DNA from: Methanobacteriota archaeon
Lineage (GTDB): Archaea; Methanobacteriota; Methanobacteria; Methanobacteriales; Methanobacteriaceae
DNA length: 64,000 nucleotides
Assembly (NCBI GenBank): GCA_029556335.1
Contig: JAKQFA010000028.1
Span: forward strand, 62,501-126,500
Reading direction: 5' to 3'
Every line of letters begins with the position of its first letter. Within the stretch, counting starts at the first letter, position 1. This document shows, one piece after another, positions 63,230 to 64,000 of the stretch. Below the pieces are notes generated by a model. That model did no database searches. It was not told the origin of the DNA and saw only the letters and a list, made by a program, of their open reading frames with translations. The translations under genes were made by a program, and so were the position numbers.

Positions 63230-63799
63230 TTATTCTTCTTTATCCTCTAATACGGTGATTCTTTTTTCGATGTGTTCGAATTTCTTGTTGGCGTGCCCGC
63301 GGTATTCGTTGAAACGTCTCTCCAAGTCTCCAAGATCCCTAGATACTTTGCTGTATTTCTTTTCCATCTCACCAATATCCTTTTTGGTGGCTAGTTCCCA
63401 GTCTTTTATGAGTTGATCACTTTTTTCTTCCAGGAATTGGTCTATTTTCCCGGATAAGGCATCGGTGCTAATGGGGACTTCCTTAACTTTACCTCTTAGA
63501 CTTTTTCCCACATCAGAAACTCTTTCTCCCACTCCAGATATGGTTATCTTTTCACCAACTCCTGAGACCTTCTCGCTGACTTCAGATACGTGAAGTTTTT
63601 CACCCATGTCCTGCATGGAGCCTTTCCTATCGACCTTTCCCCCCAGATCACTGGCTCCACTGCGCACAGTTTCTCCTAAATTCACAGCGTCACTCCGCAT
63701 TGTGTCTATGCTTATGCTACGGTCCCTCAAGTAGTAGTAGAGTAGTACTACAATGGCCCCGGCTAAGACTAGGATGGCAAATAACTCCAGTGCAGTCAT
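63230..63799 (-). CDS. Membrane-anchored repeat/coiled-coil protein
   Basis: A 189-residue protein with an N-terminal membrane helix (TALELFAILVLAGAIVVLLY), a middle part of imperfect 9-12-residue repeats built on VGE/VSE and SDxGxxL (SEVSEKVSGVGEKITISGVG, ERVSDVGKSLRGKV), and a C-terminal coiled coil (YSKVSRDLGDLERRFNEYRG, FEHIEKRITVLEDKEE). The repeats look amphipathic. ATG at 63799 is chosen since GGAGGA lies eight bases before it. Its start touches the upstream gene's stop; the two are an operon. Confidence 0.75.
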   Translation of the reverse strand: MTALELFAILVLAGAIVVLLYYYLRDRSISIDTMRSDAVNLGETVRSGASDLGGKVDRKGSMQDMGEKLHVSEVSEKVSGVGEKITISGVGERVSDVGKSLRGKVKEVPISTDALSGKIDQFLEEKSDQLIKDWELATKKDIGEMEKKYSKVSRDLGDLERRFNEYRGHANKKFEHIEKRITVLEDKEE

Positions 63800-63801
63800 T
63801 T

Positions 63802-64000
63802 TCACAGTCCTCCTTTGCTACCTTTTTTCTCCAATTCTTTTTCCTTTTTTTCTATTTCACTTAAGAGTTTTTGGAGTTTCTCATACTCGGTTCTAGCCTC
63901 TAGGCGAGTTACTCTTTCATTTATTTCACTGTGCATGAATCCTGCTTTGTGCATTAATTTGGAGGTATCGCCCCTGATCTGGGCTAGTTTTTCCTGTTGA
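63802..64000 (-). CDS. Coiled-coil protein, C-terminal part (partial)
   Basis: The last 65 residues of a minus-strand gene that begins beyond the window: QQEKLAQIRGDTSKLMHKAG, then EINERVTRLEARTEYEKLQK and KKEKELEKKGSKGGL before a TGA at 63804-63802. Highly charged, helical, lysine-rich end. It is cotranscribed with the following coiled-coil membrane protein. No family recognised. Confidence 0.7.
   Translation of the reverse strand, partial: QQEKLAQIRGDTSKLMHKAGFMHSEINERVTRLEARTEYEKLQKLLSEIEKKEKELEKKGSKGGL

Overview
The window is archaeal and almost certainly from a methanogen of the order Methanobacteriales, most likely a mesophilic Methanobacterium. Evidence: a complete energy-converting hydrogenase B operon (ehbA-P), formylmethanofuran:H4MPT formyltransferase, a family B DNA polymerase that ends just after motif C (the split PolB1 of this order), Nop5/fibrillarin, an archaeal Rnl3-type RNA ligase, an intron-bearing tRNA-Trp, TATA-box promoters and strong Shine-Dalgarno sites. 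Base composition is moderately AT-rich. I see no CRISPR array, IS element, prophage or rRNA gene.

Layout. 1-1.2 kb: pyrimidine synthesis (pyrK partial, pyrD; minus). 1.3-3.5 kb: C/D-box RNP genes nop5 and flpA around a small membrane protein (plus). 3.5-9.3 kb: minus-strand genes for coenzyme A synthesis (coaBC), a KH protein, a PsbP-like lipoprotein, a Thr-rich membrane protein, prephenate dehydratase and an RNA ligase. 9.3-13.4 kb: five consecutive CBS-domain genes (18 CBS domains by my count). 13.4-15.2 kb: queE, queD and a DUF366 gene, for 7-deazaguanine (archaeosine) precursor synthesis. 15.3-18.6 kb: plus-strand nucleotidyltransferase, homoserine dehydrogenase and a Cas4-like protein with a degenerate nuclease motif. 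18.6-20.6 kb: small genes including a cupin and an ACT-domain protein. 21.1-30.5 kb: the ehb operon, reading leftward from ehbA. 30.8-35.3 kb: membrane hydrolase-like protein, AstE-like deacylase, argG, BofA-like protein and the NAD(P)HX repair enzyme. 36.6-46.4 kb: potassium handling (a channel with a triplicated C-terminal domain, two TrkH paralogues, TrkA) around ftr, a flavin-oxidase-like gene, a phosphodiesterase and a slipin. 46.4-50.7 kb: UbiA prenyltransferase, a FilR1-type regulator, an MBL hydrolase, tRNA-Trp and tRNA-Cys, a GNAT enzyme. 50.8-57.2 kb: polB, a methyltransferase, larB and hypF (nickel enzyme maturation). 57.2-61.5 kb: a regulator divergent from grpE-dnaK-dnaJ, with a 35-bp triplicated promoter element between them. 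62-64 kb: decayed genes, initiator tRNA-Met and two coiled-coil genes.

The gene-poor gaps are not empty: at least five hold the wreckage of small genes (nonsense codons and frameshifts inside otherwise protein-like frames). The most unusual intact features are the K+ channel whose RCK_C domain is replaced by three copies of an unfamiliar ~125-residue module, the queE gene without any canonical start codon, the active-site-substituted Cas4-like protein, the mosaic TrkH pair, and a possible leader peptide upstream of ehbA. Functions are assigned from motifs and gene order only; no database search was possible.
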